Below, piece after piece: positions 32,822 through 40,877 of a stretch of DNA of 64,000 nt. The stretch is taken from positions 827,454 to 891,453 of the forward strand of contig NZ_FNOG01000001.1 in assembly GCF_900106525.1 (NCBI RefSeq). The letters run 5' to 3'. Numbering within the stretch: position 1 is the stretch's first letter; every line of letters starts with the position of its first letter. The position numbers and the translations under genes are program-made. The notes beneath the pieces are model-generated. The model was not told where the DNA came from. It saw only the letters and a program-made list of their open reading frames with translations, and did no database searches. The DNA is from Lysobacter enzymogenes (GTDB lineage Bacteria; Pseudomonadota; Gammaproteobacteria; Xanthomonadales; Xanthomonadaceae).

Positions 32822-33825
32822 GGCGAGCCTCCGGGCGGGGTACGGGAAGTGCGGGACGAACGCGTCCGGGCGATGCGGGCGCAGGTGTCGGCTGCGGCGA
32901 TCAGGCTGGACGGGTCGGCCAGGCCGCGCCCGGCCAGGTCCAGGGCGGTGCCGTGGTCGACCGCCACGCGCGGGTAGGGCAGGCCCAGGGTCAGGTTCAC
33001 CGCGCGCTCGAAACCGCTGTATTTGAGCACCGGCAGGCCCTGGTCGTGGTACATCGCGAGCACCGCGTCGAAGCCTTGCAGCTTGGCCGGCAGGAACGCG
33101 GTGTCGGCCGGCAGCGGGCCGATCAGGTCCAGCCCCTCGCCGCGCAGCGCGGCTAGGACCGGCTCGATCACCTCGATCTCCTCCATCCCCAGGTGCCCGG
33201 CTTCGCCGGCGTGGGGGTTGAGGCCGAGCACGGCGATGCGCGGGCGCTGCAGGCCGAAGTCGCCGCGCAGGGCGGCCTCGACGATGCGCAGGGTCCGCGC
33301 CAGCGGCTCGGGCGCGATCGCATCGGCGACCGCGCGCAGCGGCAGGTGGGTGGTGGCCAGGGCGACCCGGACGATGTCGTTGGCCAGCATCATCACCACC
33401 TCGCAGCCGGCCTGCTGGGCCAGCAGCTCGGTGGTGCCGGTGTAGGCGATGCCGCCTTGGTTGATGACCGCCTTGTGCACCGGGCCGGTGATCACCCCGT
33501 CCAGGCGCCCGTCCAGGCAGGCCTGGGCGGCGTCGGTGAGGGCCTGGATCACCGCCGCGGCGTTGGCCGGCTCGGGCGTGCCGAAGGCCGGGGGCGCGGG
33601 GTTGCGGATTTCGACCACGGCGATCTCGCCCGGCGCGCGCGAAGGGCGGTCGGGCGGAAGCAGGGTCAAGGGCAGGGCGAGGGCGTCGGCCGCGGCGCGC
33701 AGGCTGCGCGGGTCGGCGTAGCAGATCAGGTCGTAGTCGCGCGGCTGTTGCAGCAGCCGCACGCACAGCTCCGGCCCGACGCCGGCCGGCTCGCCCGGCA
33801 CCAGCGCGAGCCGGGGCGGGGTCAC
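32818..33825 (-). CDS. pdxA: 4-hydroxythreonine-4-phosphate dehydrogenase
   Basis: A 335-residue enzyme of pyridoxal-phosphate synthesis that oxidises 4-phosphohydroxy-threonine. PGEPAGVGPEL at the N-terminus, GPVHKAVINQGG, LNPHAGEAGHLG and AMYHDQGLPVLKY hold the substrate- and metal-binding His and Asp residues. The start is taken as GTG 33825, one base after the surA stop: it gives VTPPRLALVPGE, the family N-terminus. An in-frame upstream ATG would add 28 Arg/Ser-rich residues read through the surA end and is unlikely. Confidence 0.95.
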   Translation of the reverse strand: MTPPRLALVPGEPAGVGPELCVRLLQQPRDYDLICYADPRSLRAAADALALPLTLLPPDRPSRAPGEIAVVEIRNPAPPAFGTPEPANAAAVIQALTDAAQACLDGRLDGVITGPVHKAVINQGGIAYTGTTELLAQQAGCEVVMMLANDIVRVALATTHLPLRAVADAIAPEPLARTLRIVEAALRGDFGLQRPRIAVLGLNPHAGEAGHLGMEEIEVIEPVLAALRGEGLDLIGPLPADTAFLPAKLQGFDAVLAMYHDQGLPVLKYSGFERAVNLTLGLPYPRVAVDHGTALDLAGRGLADPSSLIAAADTCARIARTRSSRTSRTPPGGSP

Positions 33826-33826
33826 G

Positions 33827-35188
33827 TCAGCCGCCCTTGGCGGGCGGCAGCGTGGTTTCGGTACCCGGCTGGTTGCTTTCCGAGCCCTTGCCGACGCGGA
33901 AGTCGACATAGGCCTCGCTGCGCTTCTCGCGCAGGAAGCGGTTCCACTCTTCTTCCAGCTTGCGCCGGCCGATGGTCTCCTGGACCTGGGCGCGCTTGCT
34001 CTGGTCGGCCATGTCGCTTTCGCGCGTGCCCAACCGCTGGACGATGTGGTAGCCCGCGCTGGTGTGGACCGGCTGCGAGACTTCGTTGTCGGCCAGGGCG
34101 CCGACCGCGCCGCCGAACTCGGGACCGAATTCGTCGCGGGTGAACCAGCCCAGATCGCCGCCCTTGGCCTGGGTGCCCAGGTCTTCGGAGCTTTCCTTGA
34201 CCACGTCCTCGAACTTGGCGCCGCCGGCGATGCGCGCGCGCAGGGTCTCGGCCTTGGCCTTGGCCTGGGCTTCGGTGATCTTGTCGCTGACGCGCACCAG
34301 GATGTGGCGGGCGTGGTACTGGGTGACCATCTGCGGGCCGGCCTTGGAGGCGTCGCGCACCTCGACCAGCTTGAGCAGCTGGAAGCCGCTCGGGCCGCGC
34401 AGCGGCTGGGTGACGTCGCCGGCCTTCATCGACTTCATCAGCTCGGCGAACGCGGCCGGGATTTCGTCGGTGCTGCGCCAGCCCAGGTCGCCGCCTTCCA
34501 GCGCGTTGGGGCTGTCGGAATAGCGCACCGCGGCGGCATTGAAGTCCATCTCGCGCTTGTCGATCAGCGTCTTGACGCCGTCGACCTTCTTCTGCGCGGT
34601 GGCGATCTGCTCGGCCGTGGCGCCTTCGGGCAGCGAAATCAGGATGTGGGCCAGGTGGTACTGGGTGCCGGTGTTGGCCTGGGCGGCCAGGGCGGCATCG
34701 ATTTCGGCGTCGCTGACCGAGACCCGGGTCTGGGCGAAGCGCTGGCGCAGGCGCTGCACCAGCAGTTCGTCGCGGATCGAATTGCGGAAGTCGGCGAACG
34801 AGCTGCCGTCGCGGGCCAGCTGCTGGCGCAGCTGGTCGACGCTGATGCGGTTGGACTGGGCGATGCCGGCGATGGCCTGCTCGATCTCCTGGTCGGTCAC
34901 GCGCACGCCGGTACCCTGGGCCTGGGCGACCTGCAGCTTGAGCAGGATCAGGCGCTCGAGCACCTGGCGCTCGAGCACGTCGCGCGGCGGCAGCTGTTCG
35001 CTGCGGCCGGCGTACTGGCCCAGGATGTTGGCGACCGCGCGGTCGAGCTCGGTCTTGAGGATGACGTCCTCGTCCACGACCGCAGCGATCCGGTCGATCG
35101 GCTGCAGCTCCTGGGCCTGGGCGACGCCGATCAGCAGGCCGCCGGCCAGGACGCCAGCGGTCAGGGCACGGACAAAACGATTGTTCAT
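33827..35188 (-). CDS. surA: Periplasmic chaperone / peptidyl-prolyl isomerase SurA
   Basis: A 453-residue outer-membrane-protein chaperone. Signal peptide residues 1-25 (cleavage VAQAQ/ELQ). The N-terminal chaperone part begins IDRIAAVVDEDVILKTELD. Two parvulin (PpiC) domains follow (about 175-275 and 288-385), each with QYHARHILV or QYHLAHILI starts, GGDLGWRS and KGGDLGWF. The C-terminal helix (RKLEEEWNRFLREKRSEAYVD) completes the chaperone core. The ATG overlaps the lptD stop; its product helps insert LptD, made just upstream, into the outer membrane. Confidence 0.97.
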   Translation of the reverse strand: MNNRFVRALTAGVLAGGLLIGVAQAQELQPIDRIAAVVDEDVILKTELDRAVANILGQYAGRSEQLPPRDVLERQVLERLILLKLQVAQAQGTGVRVTDQEIEQAIAGIAQSNRISVDQLRQQLARDGSSFADFRNSIRDELLVQRLRQRFAQTRVSVSDAEIDAALAAQANTGTQYHLAHILISLPEGATAEQIATAQKKVDGVKTLIDKREMDFNAAAVRYSDSPNALEGGDLGWRSTDEIPAAFAELMKSMKAGDVTQPLRGPSGFQLLKLVEVRDASKAGPQMVTQYHARHILVRVSDKITEAQAKAKAETLRARIAGGAKFEDVVKESSEDLGTQAKGGDLGWFTRDEFGPEFGGAVGALADNEVSQPVHTSAGYHIVQRLGTRESDMADQSKRAQVQETIGRRKLEEEWNRFLREKRSEAYVDFRVGKGSESNQPGTETTLPPAKGG

Positions 35189-37758
35189 AGGGTCGGGTCG
35201 AGGATGGCCTCGTCGCCGCCGGGACCGCGATTTTCGCGGCTGATCGAAGGCGAAGGAGGCGTCAAATAGAGGTCGTCGCGGTTGTAGCCGAGAATAGCAC
35301 GGCGCAAAACCTTCTCCGTGTTCTGGCCCGCCGAGCCTAGACCCTTGAGTTCGAACTCCACCTGAAACGAGCTGTTCAGGTCTTCGGAGCGGTTGCGCTG
35401 GTAGCGGCGGGCGATCGCGCGCACCGCCAGGCAGCAGCTTTCCCACTGCACGCCGGCGATCTGCTCGAGCGGACGGCTGTCCTTGATCGAGTAGTAGTAG
35501 CGGCCGACGATGCTCCAGTTGTTGTTGATCGGGTACAGGAAGGAGACGTCGGCCTGCTCATACTGATCGGCGATGTCGCTCGGCGAGCCCGGCGGCGCGG
35601 CCAGGTTGCGGCGGTAGCGGTAGGCGAAGTTGACCACGCCGGCGTTGCCGAACAGGTAGCGCGCGCGCAGGGTGGCGACGTCCTCGCTGCGCAGGCGCGG
35701 ATCCCACTGGTAGGTCGCGTTGATGGTCCAGCGGTCGGTCGGCGAGACGCTGACGTCGGCGACCCAGGCCGACTTGCCCTGCTTGATCGGGGTCTCGGCG
35801 CCGGCGACCACGCGGATGTCGTCGAAGTACTGGATCTGGCCGATGCTCGCGGCCAGCCGCTCGCGGCCGTCCTCGGAGTTGATCAGGCGGGTGGTCAGTG
35901 CGGTGGTGAGCTGGTTGGCGTCGGTCTGGCGGTCGGCGCCGGAATAGCGGTTGTCGCGGAACAGCGCGCCCCAGCTGAACGACATCGGGCTGGTGTCGAA
36001 CAGCGGCAAGCCGTCCTGGTCGCGGTAGGGCGCGCGCAGGTAGAACACGCGCGGCTCCAGGGTGTGCACGTAGTGATCGCCGCGGATTTCGGTCTCGCGG
36101 TCGAAATACAGGCCGGCGTCGATCGAGGTGATCGGCAGGCTGCGGCTGGGCGACTTGTTGTAGAACGAGCGGATCTGCTCTTCGCTCGGGGTGTTGGTCT
36201 TGAACTCGGTGATCGCGCGCTGGGTGGCGATCTGCTGGGCGAGGTTGGCGTCCAGGTCGTAGGCGGTGTAGCGCCAGGCCAGCTTGGGCCGGATGTACCA
36301 GGCCGCGCCTTCCAGCGGGAAGCTCACGTAGGGACGGATGTCGAAGCGGCTGCCGCCCGGGATCTCGCGGCGCAGGTTGGCCGGAATGCCTGGCGTGGGA
36401 TCGTTGCTGATGAACTTCATGTCCGAGTGCTGGAAGCGCACCGCCTCGGTGTCCACGCCGGTCTCCAGCCAGCGCTGCATCGGCTGCGCCCAATGGAAGG
36501 TCGCGCGCGGCAGGCGGTCGTAGGCCAGCGAGTTTTCCTGCAGGGTGAAGTCGGCCAGCTGGTTGTGGTCGGCGATGAAGCTCGCGTCCCAGTAGCGGCC
36601 GCGGCCGTACACGCCGACCTCGCTGCGCAGCGAGGTGGCCGACTGGCCGTACAGGCTGTTGCTGAAGTCCTGCAGGTAGTACTTGTCGCTGACCCAGGCC
36701 AGGTTGGCGGCGGCGTACCAGGTGCCGTTGAAGCGGTGGCTGCCCTTGAACGCGAACTCGCCGCGGTTGTCGCGCGGGCGCTGGTTTTCGGGCAGCAGCG
36801 GGATCGGCTCGCCCGGCTTGAGCACCGGATTGCCTTCGCGGATGTAGTAGCTGTAGCGGTCCGGATCCTTGCGCGAGAGGTCGTCGCGCGGCATCCAGTT
36901 GACGTAGGTCTCGCCCGAGCCGTTCTCGTACAGCCAGCGGAACTCCACGCCCAGGCTCTCGCCGCGCTTGCTCATGTAGCGCGGGAACAAGGTCGCGTCG
37001 TAGTTCGGCGCCAGGTTGAGGTAGATCGGCTGGCGCCAGTCGAAGCCGTTCTTGCCGGAGAAGCCGATGTTCGGATACAGCAGGCCGGTGCGGCGGCGGT
37101 CGTCGACCGGGAACATGAACCACGGCACGTACAGCACCGGCACCTTGCCGATGCGCAGGGTCGCGTTGCGCGCCACGCCCATGCCTTCGTCGGTGTCGAT
37201 GTCGATGCGGTGGGCGCGCAGTTCCCAGGCGCGCTGGTTCGGCGCGCAGGTCGAATAGGTCGAGCTCAGCAGCGAGCCCTTGACGCCGTTGAGCTCGATC
37301 CGCTCGGCGCCGCCGTTGCCGCGGCGCGAGGTCAGCTGGTATTCGACGTCGTCGATCTGGTGCTTGTCGGCGTTCTGGTCGCCCTCGGCGTGCTCGGCGA
37401 CCAGGCGCATGCTCGAGTCCTGGTAGCGGACGTGGCCCTCGGCGGTGTACTTGCCCGATTCCTGGTTGTAGCTGAGCTTGTCGGTGCCCAGGAACTGGTC
37501 GCCGCGGCTGAGGCGGACGTTGTCCTGGACGACGATGTTCTGGTCGTCGCCGGCGCGCTGCAGGGTGCCGCCGTCGATGGCGGTGGGCTGGCTGGCGCGC
37601 TGGTCGGCGGTGCCGCTCGGGGCGGGGGCGTCGTCGAAGGACGGGACCGCGTCGATCAGCGGGCACAGCCCCCAATTCTCGTTGTCGTCCGCCGCGTACG
37701 CGGGCAGGGCGATGGCGATGCAGAGCGACAACGGGAGCAAGCGGAGGGGTTTGCGCAC
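35185..37758 (-). CDS. lptD: LPS-assembly protein LptD
   Basis: An 857-residue outer-membrane beta-barrel that places lipopolysaccharide on the cell surface with LptE. Signal peptide, then the N-terminal jellyroll (OstA-like, about 75-230; DNVRLSRGDQFLGTDKLSYN), then the barrel. The Cys residues needed for the disulfide-locked form are recognisable: NWGLCPL near the mature start, YSTCAPNQR, and the vicinal pair WESCCLAV near the C-terminus. The start is placed at GTG 37758, giving the compact signal VRKPLRLLPLSL. An ATG at 37854 is open in frame but its extra 32 codons have low GC at third positions. It is divergent from msrB. Confidence 0.93.
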   Translation of the reverse strand: MRKPLRLLPLSLCIAIALPAYAADDNENWGLCPLIDAVPSFDDAPAPSGTADQRASQPTAIDGGTLQRAGDDQNIVVQDNVRLSRGDQFLGTDKLSYNQESGKYTAEGHVRYQDSSMRLVAEHAEGDQNADKHQIDDVEYQLTSRRGNGGAERIELNGVKGSLLSSTYSTCAPNQRAWELRAHRIDIDTDEGMGVARNATLRIGKVPVLYVPWFMFPVDDRRRTGLLYPNIGFSGKNGFDWRQPIYLNLAPNYDATLFPRYMSKRGESLGVEFRWLYENGSGETYVNWMPRDDLSRKDPDRYSYYIREGNPVLKPGEPIPLLPENQRPRDNRGEFAFKGSHRFNGTWYAAANLAWVSDKYYLQDFSNSLYGQSATSLRSEVGVYGRGRYWDASFIADHNQLADFTLQENSLAYDRLPRATFHWAQPMQRWLETGVDTEAVRFQHSDMKFISNDPTPGIPANLRREIPGGSRFDIRPYVSFPLEGAAWYIRPKLAWRYTAYDLDANLAQQIATQRAITEFKTNTPSEEQIRSFYNKSPSRSLPITSIDAGLYFDRETEIRGDHYVHTLEPRVFYLRAPYRDQDGLPLFDTSPMSFSWGALFRDNRYSGADRQTDANQLTTALTTRLINSEDGRERLAASIGQIQYFDDIRVVAGAETPIKQGKSAWVADVSVSPTDRWTINATYQWDPRLRSEDVATLRARYLFGNAGVVNFAYRYRRNLAAPPGSPSDIADQYEQADVSFLYPINNNWSIVGRYYYSIKDSRPLEQIAGVQWESCCLAVRAIARRYQRNRSEDLNSSFQVEFELKGLGSAGQNTEKVLRRAILGYNRDDLYLTPPSPSISRENRGPGGDEAILDPTL

Positions 37759-37933
37759 GCGAGCATCCGGCAGACGTTGAAAAACGGCGGTTAGCTTGCC
37801 CCATCCCTTGCAAGCGGGCAACGCGAGCGCCATCTGGGAGTCAACGGCGTTCATCTTGCAACTTTCGCCGGTCCGGCCGGGAATCCCTGCCGATCGTGCC
37901 GGCAACGTGGCGCCGCCCACCCCGGAGGAGACC

Positions 37934-38362
37934 ATGAGCCAGCACCCCAGCCCCGACCCCGCCGTCCCGGTCGAGAAGACCGAAGCTGAATGGCGCGAGC
38001 AGCTGTCGCCGGAGCAGTACGCCGTGTGCCGCTGCTCGGCCACCGAGCGCGCTTTCACCGGCCGCTTCTGGAACCACAAGGAGGCCGGTACCTACACCTG
38101 CGTCGCCTGCGGCGAGCCTTTGTTCGGCTCGGACACCAAGTACGACTCGGGCAGCGGCTGGCCGAGCTACTACCAGCCGATCCACCCCGACGCGGTCGCC
38201 GAGCATGCCGACGAGAGTCACGGAATGCGCCGGATCGAAGTCAAATGTGCGCGTTGCCGGTCGCACCTGGGGCACGTCTTTCCGGACGGGCCGCGACCCA
38301 CCGGGTTGCGTTACTGCATCAATTCGGCGTCGCTGGAGTTCGAGGCCAAGCCCGAAGGCTGA
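37934..38362 (+). CDS. msrB: Peptide-methionine (R)-S-oxide reductase MsrB
   Basis: A 142-residue selenium-free MsrB that repairs the R-form of methionine sulfoxide. Two zinc CxxC pairs (CVACG and CARCR), the substrate region [21 protein letters not shown] and the catalytic Cys128 in [11 protein letters not shown] are present. A Shine-Dalgarno GGAGGAG (37924-37930) just before ATG 37934 settles the start. It lacks a signal peptide and so acts in the cytoplasm. Its counterpart msrA is encoded 19 kb away in this window. Confidence 0.96.
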   Translation: MSQHPSPDPAVPVEKTEAEWREQLSPEQYAVCRCSATERAFTGRFWNHKEAGTYTCVACGEPLFGSDTKYDSGSGWPSYYQPIHPDAVAEHADESHGMRRIEVKCARCRSHLGHVFPDGPRPTGLRYCINSASLEFEAKPEG

Positions 38363-38381
38363 TCCACGGCGGCCGTAGCTT

Positions 38382-38475
38382 CCTGTAGGAGCGGCGCAAG
38401 CCGCGACCGCGACACTGCGCTTGCGACGCGACTGGCTACCCCGCGGTCGCGGCTCGCGCCGCTCCTACAGGGGCT
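38382..38475. repeat. Family B palindromic repeat, inverted pair
   Basis: A GTAGGAGCGGCGCAAGCCGC-type unit and an inverted unit ending CTCCTACAGG face each other between the convergent msrB and HDAC-like genes. The left copy has a GCAA loop and the right one, read on its own strand, GCGA. Confidence 0.88.
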
Positions 38476-38500
38476 TCGGCCCGCTCAGGCGATATGGCTC

Positions 38501-39415
38501 TCAGGCCAGCATCGCGCCGACGTGGGCCACCGCGCTCTCGCGCAGCGCGGCGAGGTCGTAGCCGCCTTCCAGCATCGACACCACCCGGCCCTGGGCGTGG
38601 CGCTCGGCCAGGGCGACCAGTTCGGCGGTGAGCCAGGCGAAGTCCTCGCCGTCCAGGTCGATCTGCGCCAGCGGGTCGCGCTTGTGCGCGTCGAAGCCGG
38701 CCGAGATCAGCACCAGTTGCGGGCGGAAGCCGTCGAGGGTCGGCAGCAGACGCTCGCGCCAGACCCGGCGGAAGCCCTCGCTGCCGGTGCCCGGCGGCAG
38801 CGGCGCGTTGACGATGTTGCCGACGCCGCGTTCGTGCGCATACCCGGTGTCCGGGTACAGCGGCATCTGGTGCGAGGACACGTACATCACCCGCGGATCG
38901 TTGTCGAAGATGGCCTGGGTGCCGTTGCCGTGGTGGACGTCGAAGTCGATCACCGCGACCCGCGCCAGGCCGTGCTTGTCGCAGGCGTGGGCGGCGGCGA
39001 CAGCGATGTTGTTGAACAGGCAAAAGCCCATCGCCGCGTGCACGGTGGCGTGGTGGCCGGGCGGGCGCACCGCGCAGAAGACCCGGGTTTCCTCGCCCTT
39101 GAGCACCGCGTCCACCGCCGCCACGCCGGCGCCGGCGGCGCGCAGCGCGGCCTCGGCCGAGCCCGGCGCGAGCACGGTGTCGGGATCGAGCTGGACGGGG
39201 CCGTCGACCGGCGTGTCCAGCACCAGCGCCAGCAATTCGTCGGAATGCGCGCGCAGCAGTTGGCCGCGGCTCGCGGCCGGCGCTTCGCACCAGCGCAGGC
39301 GGTCGGGGAAGGCTTCGCGCAGCGATTCGGTCACCGCGACCAGACGCAGCGGCCGCTCGGCATGGCCCGGACCCGGGTCGTGGCGCGTGCAGGCCGGATG
39401 CGTGTAGACGCGCAC
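38501..39415 (-). CDS. Histone deacetylase-like amidohydrolase
   Basis: A 304-residue zinc hydrolase of the HDAC / acetoin utilisation / acetylpolyamine amidohydrolase superfamily. Active-site features are visible: the charge-relay pair in RPPGHHA (H121, H122), the zinc ligands in IDFDVHHGNGT (D159, H161), the second Asp in SAGFDAHKRDP and LEGGYDL near the end. The natural substrate in bacteria is usually unknown (acetylated small amines or proteins). It is not next to acetyl-CoA synthetase or histone-like genes. It ends a minus-strand run with the adenosyltransferase upstream, four bases away. Confidence 0.92.
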   Translation of the reverse strand: MRVYTHPACTRHDPGPGHAERPLRLVAVTESLREAFPDRLRWCEAPAASRGQLLRAHSDELLALVLDTPVDGPVQLDPDTVLAPGSAEAALRAAGAGVAAVDAVLKGEETRVFCAVRPPGHHATVHAAMGFCLFNNIAVAAAHACDKHGLARVAVIDFDVHHGNGTQAIFDNDPRVMYVSSHQMPLYPDTGYAHERGVGNIVNAPLPPGTGSEGFRRVWRERLLPTLDGFRPQLVLISAGFDAHKRDPLAQIDLDGEDFAWLTAELVALAERHAQGRVVSMLEGGYDLAALRESAVAHVGAMLA

Positions 39416-39419
39416 GCCG

Positions 39420-39974
39420 TCAGGCCTTGCGCCGCTCGTGGTTCCAGGTGACCTCGCCGTGGCCGCCGGCGCGGGCCAGCACGCGGGCGATCACGAACAA
39501 CAGGTCGGACAGGCGGTTGAGATAGCGCACCGCCTCGGGCCGGATGTCTTCGCTGCGCGCCAGCGCGACGGTCTCGCGCTCGGCGCGGCGGACCACGGTG
39601 CGGGCGATGTGGCAGCGCGCCGCGGCCTCGCCGCCGGCCGGGAGGATGAACTCCTTGAGCGGCGGCAGGTCCTCGTTGTGCGCGTCGAGCCACTGTTCCA
39701 GCCGGTCGATGTCGGCGGCGAAGATCGCTGCGTGCCCGGGAATGCACAGCTCGGCGCCGAGGTCGAACATCTGGTGCTGGATCGACACCAGTTGCTCGCG
39801 CACGTCGTGCGGCAGTTCGGCGGCGAGGATCAGGCCGATGGTCGAATTGGCTTCGTCCACCGTGCCGTAGGCGCCGACGCGGGCCGAATCCTTGCCGGTG
39901 CGGCTGCCGTCGCCCAGGCCGGTGGAGCCGTCGTCGCCGGTGCGGGTGTAGATCTTGGAGAGGCGGTTGCCCAT
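39420..39974 (-). CDS. Cob(I)alamin adenosyltransferase (PduO type)
   Basis: A 184-residue PduO-type ATP:corrinoid adenosyltransferase that makes adenosylcobalamin. The N-terminal ATP-binding TRTGDDGSTGLGDGSRTGKDS (in part), GAYGTVDEANSTIG and the C-terminal helix-bundle motif CHIARTVVRRAERE are intact. Length is normal for a single-domain enzyme. It is flanked by a DUF6580 membrane protein gene upstream on the same strand, a pairing that suggests a role in corrinoid salvage. Confidence 0.94.
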   Translation of the reverse strand: MGNRLSKIYTRTGDDGSTGLGDGSRTGKDSARVGAYGTVDEANSTIGLILAAELPHDVREQLVSIQHQMFDLGAELCIPGHAAIFAADIDRLEQWLDAHNEDLPPLKEFILPAGGEAAARCHIARTVVRRAERETVALARSEDIRPEAVRYLNRLSDLLFVIARVLARAGGHGEVTWNHERRKA

Positions 39975-39999
39975 CGCGTCGACCCGTGCGCTGCGGCGA

Positions 40000-40590
40000 T
40001 CAGCGCTTGCGCGCGTCGTCGGAGCGCGCGTCCAGCGCGGTCTTGCTCGCGCCGGCGGCGATCGCCTGGACCAGCGCGGCGATGCCGACGTAGGTGGCGG
40101 TGGTGCGCAGGTACGGCAGCAGCCATTCGAAGTAATTGGCGGCCCAGCCGGCGACGGTCGGGTTCGGCACCGAGGCGGAGATCCAGTAGAAGCTGCCCTG
40201 GCTCAGCAACTGGCACACCGCCACCGACGCCACCATCGCGACCGCGGCGACGCCCAGGGTGCTCCAGCGGCGCTTGTAGTTGCGCGCCACGAACAGGCCG
40301 CCGGCCCACATCGCGAAGTACGCCGGGATCAGGAACCAGTACGCGGCCGAGACGCAGTAGTGGTCCCAGAAGCTGATGCCCATGCGGCTGATGACCGCGT
40401 AATCGATCAGCACCGCCAGCGCCATCAGCGCCGGGAACGCCCAGCGGGTCCAGCTGCGCAGATAGAAGCCGCCGATGAAGAACACCGCCCACGAGGCGTC
40501 GGGGATCGGCGCCCAATGATTGACGCGGGTGGCGACCATCAACACGGCCAGCAGGGCGAGGATCAGGCTGTTGCGGGTGTTCGGCTTCAT
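40000..40590 (-). CDS. DUF6580 family putative transport membrane protein
   Basis: A 196-residue inner-membrane protein with five to six predicted helices (about 9-27, 35-52, 55-72, 82-102, 112-132, 160-180). The pattern RVNHWAPIPDASWAVFFIGGFYLR, DHYCVSAAYWFLIPAYFAMW and SQGSFYWIS(A) fits DUF6580 proteins, which resemble ECF-transporter substrate-binding components. It is followed 25 bp downstream by the cobalamin adenosyltransferase, so corrinoid uptake is a reasonable guess. No riboswitch for B12 was recognised upstream. Confidence 0.8.
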   Translation of the reverse strand: MKPNTRNSLILALLAVLMVATRVNHWAPIPDASWAVFFIGGFYLRSWTRWAFPALMALAVLIDYAVISRMGISFWDHYCVSAAYWFLIPAYFAMWAGGLFVARNYKRRWSTLGVAAVAMVASVAVCQLLSQGSFYWISASVPNPTVAGWAANYFEWLLPYLRTTATYVGIAALVQAIAAGASKTALDARSDDARKR

Positions 40591-40703
40591 GGATCTGGCT
40601 CCGGACGCGGGCGCGTCGATGCGGCCATTCTAAAGAAGCTCGGGGCGGATGTGCCGCCTGGGTCGCGGTTTTGGCCTAAGTGATTGATTCAGTGGGGCTG
40701 GCC

Positions 40704-40820
40704 GAACAGCGTCGGGCCTGAAGGCCCTCCCGCAAAGGCAAGCCTCTCCCGCACGGGCGCTGCCACAGGCAGCCGAAGCCTGGGCACTTGTGGGAGGGCC
40801 TTCAGGCCCGACGCTCTTCT
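40704..40820. repeat. Family A palindromic repeat, inverted pair
   Basis: An inverted unit (40704-40737) and a plus unit (40787-40820) of the GTGGGAGGGCCTTCAGGCCC type lie upstream of ubiH. The internal stem is GGGCC-TTCA-GGCCC, the same variant as at 8785-8860. Confidence 0.87.
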
Positions 40821-40877
40821 ACCCGGTCGCCACGCTGCGACAACCGCGAACGCACGCTTAGCGAACGCGCCAGTATC

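Noticed and set aside
34046..35269. Long plus-strand frame opposite surA
   Set aside because: The minus-strand product is unmistakably SurA with two PpiC domains. The plus frame is a Gly/Leu/Asp-biased shadow.
36064..37794. Long plus-strand frame opposite lptD
   Set aside because: LptD motifs including its Cys residues are on the minus strand. The plus frame lacks a start signal and motifs.
37759..37854. N-terminal extension of LptD from ATG 37854
   Set aside because: It would put 32 extra residues before the signal peptide, and these codons have mixed third-position GC unlike the rest of the gene; GTG 37758 gives a normal signal peptide. Not fully excluded.
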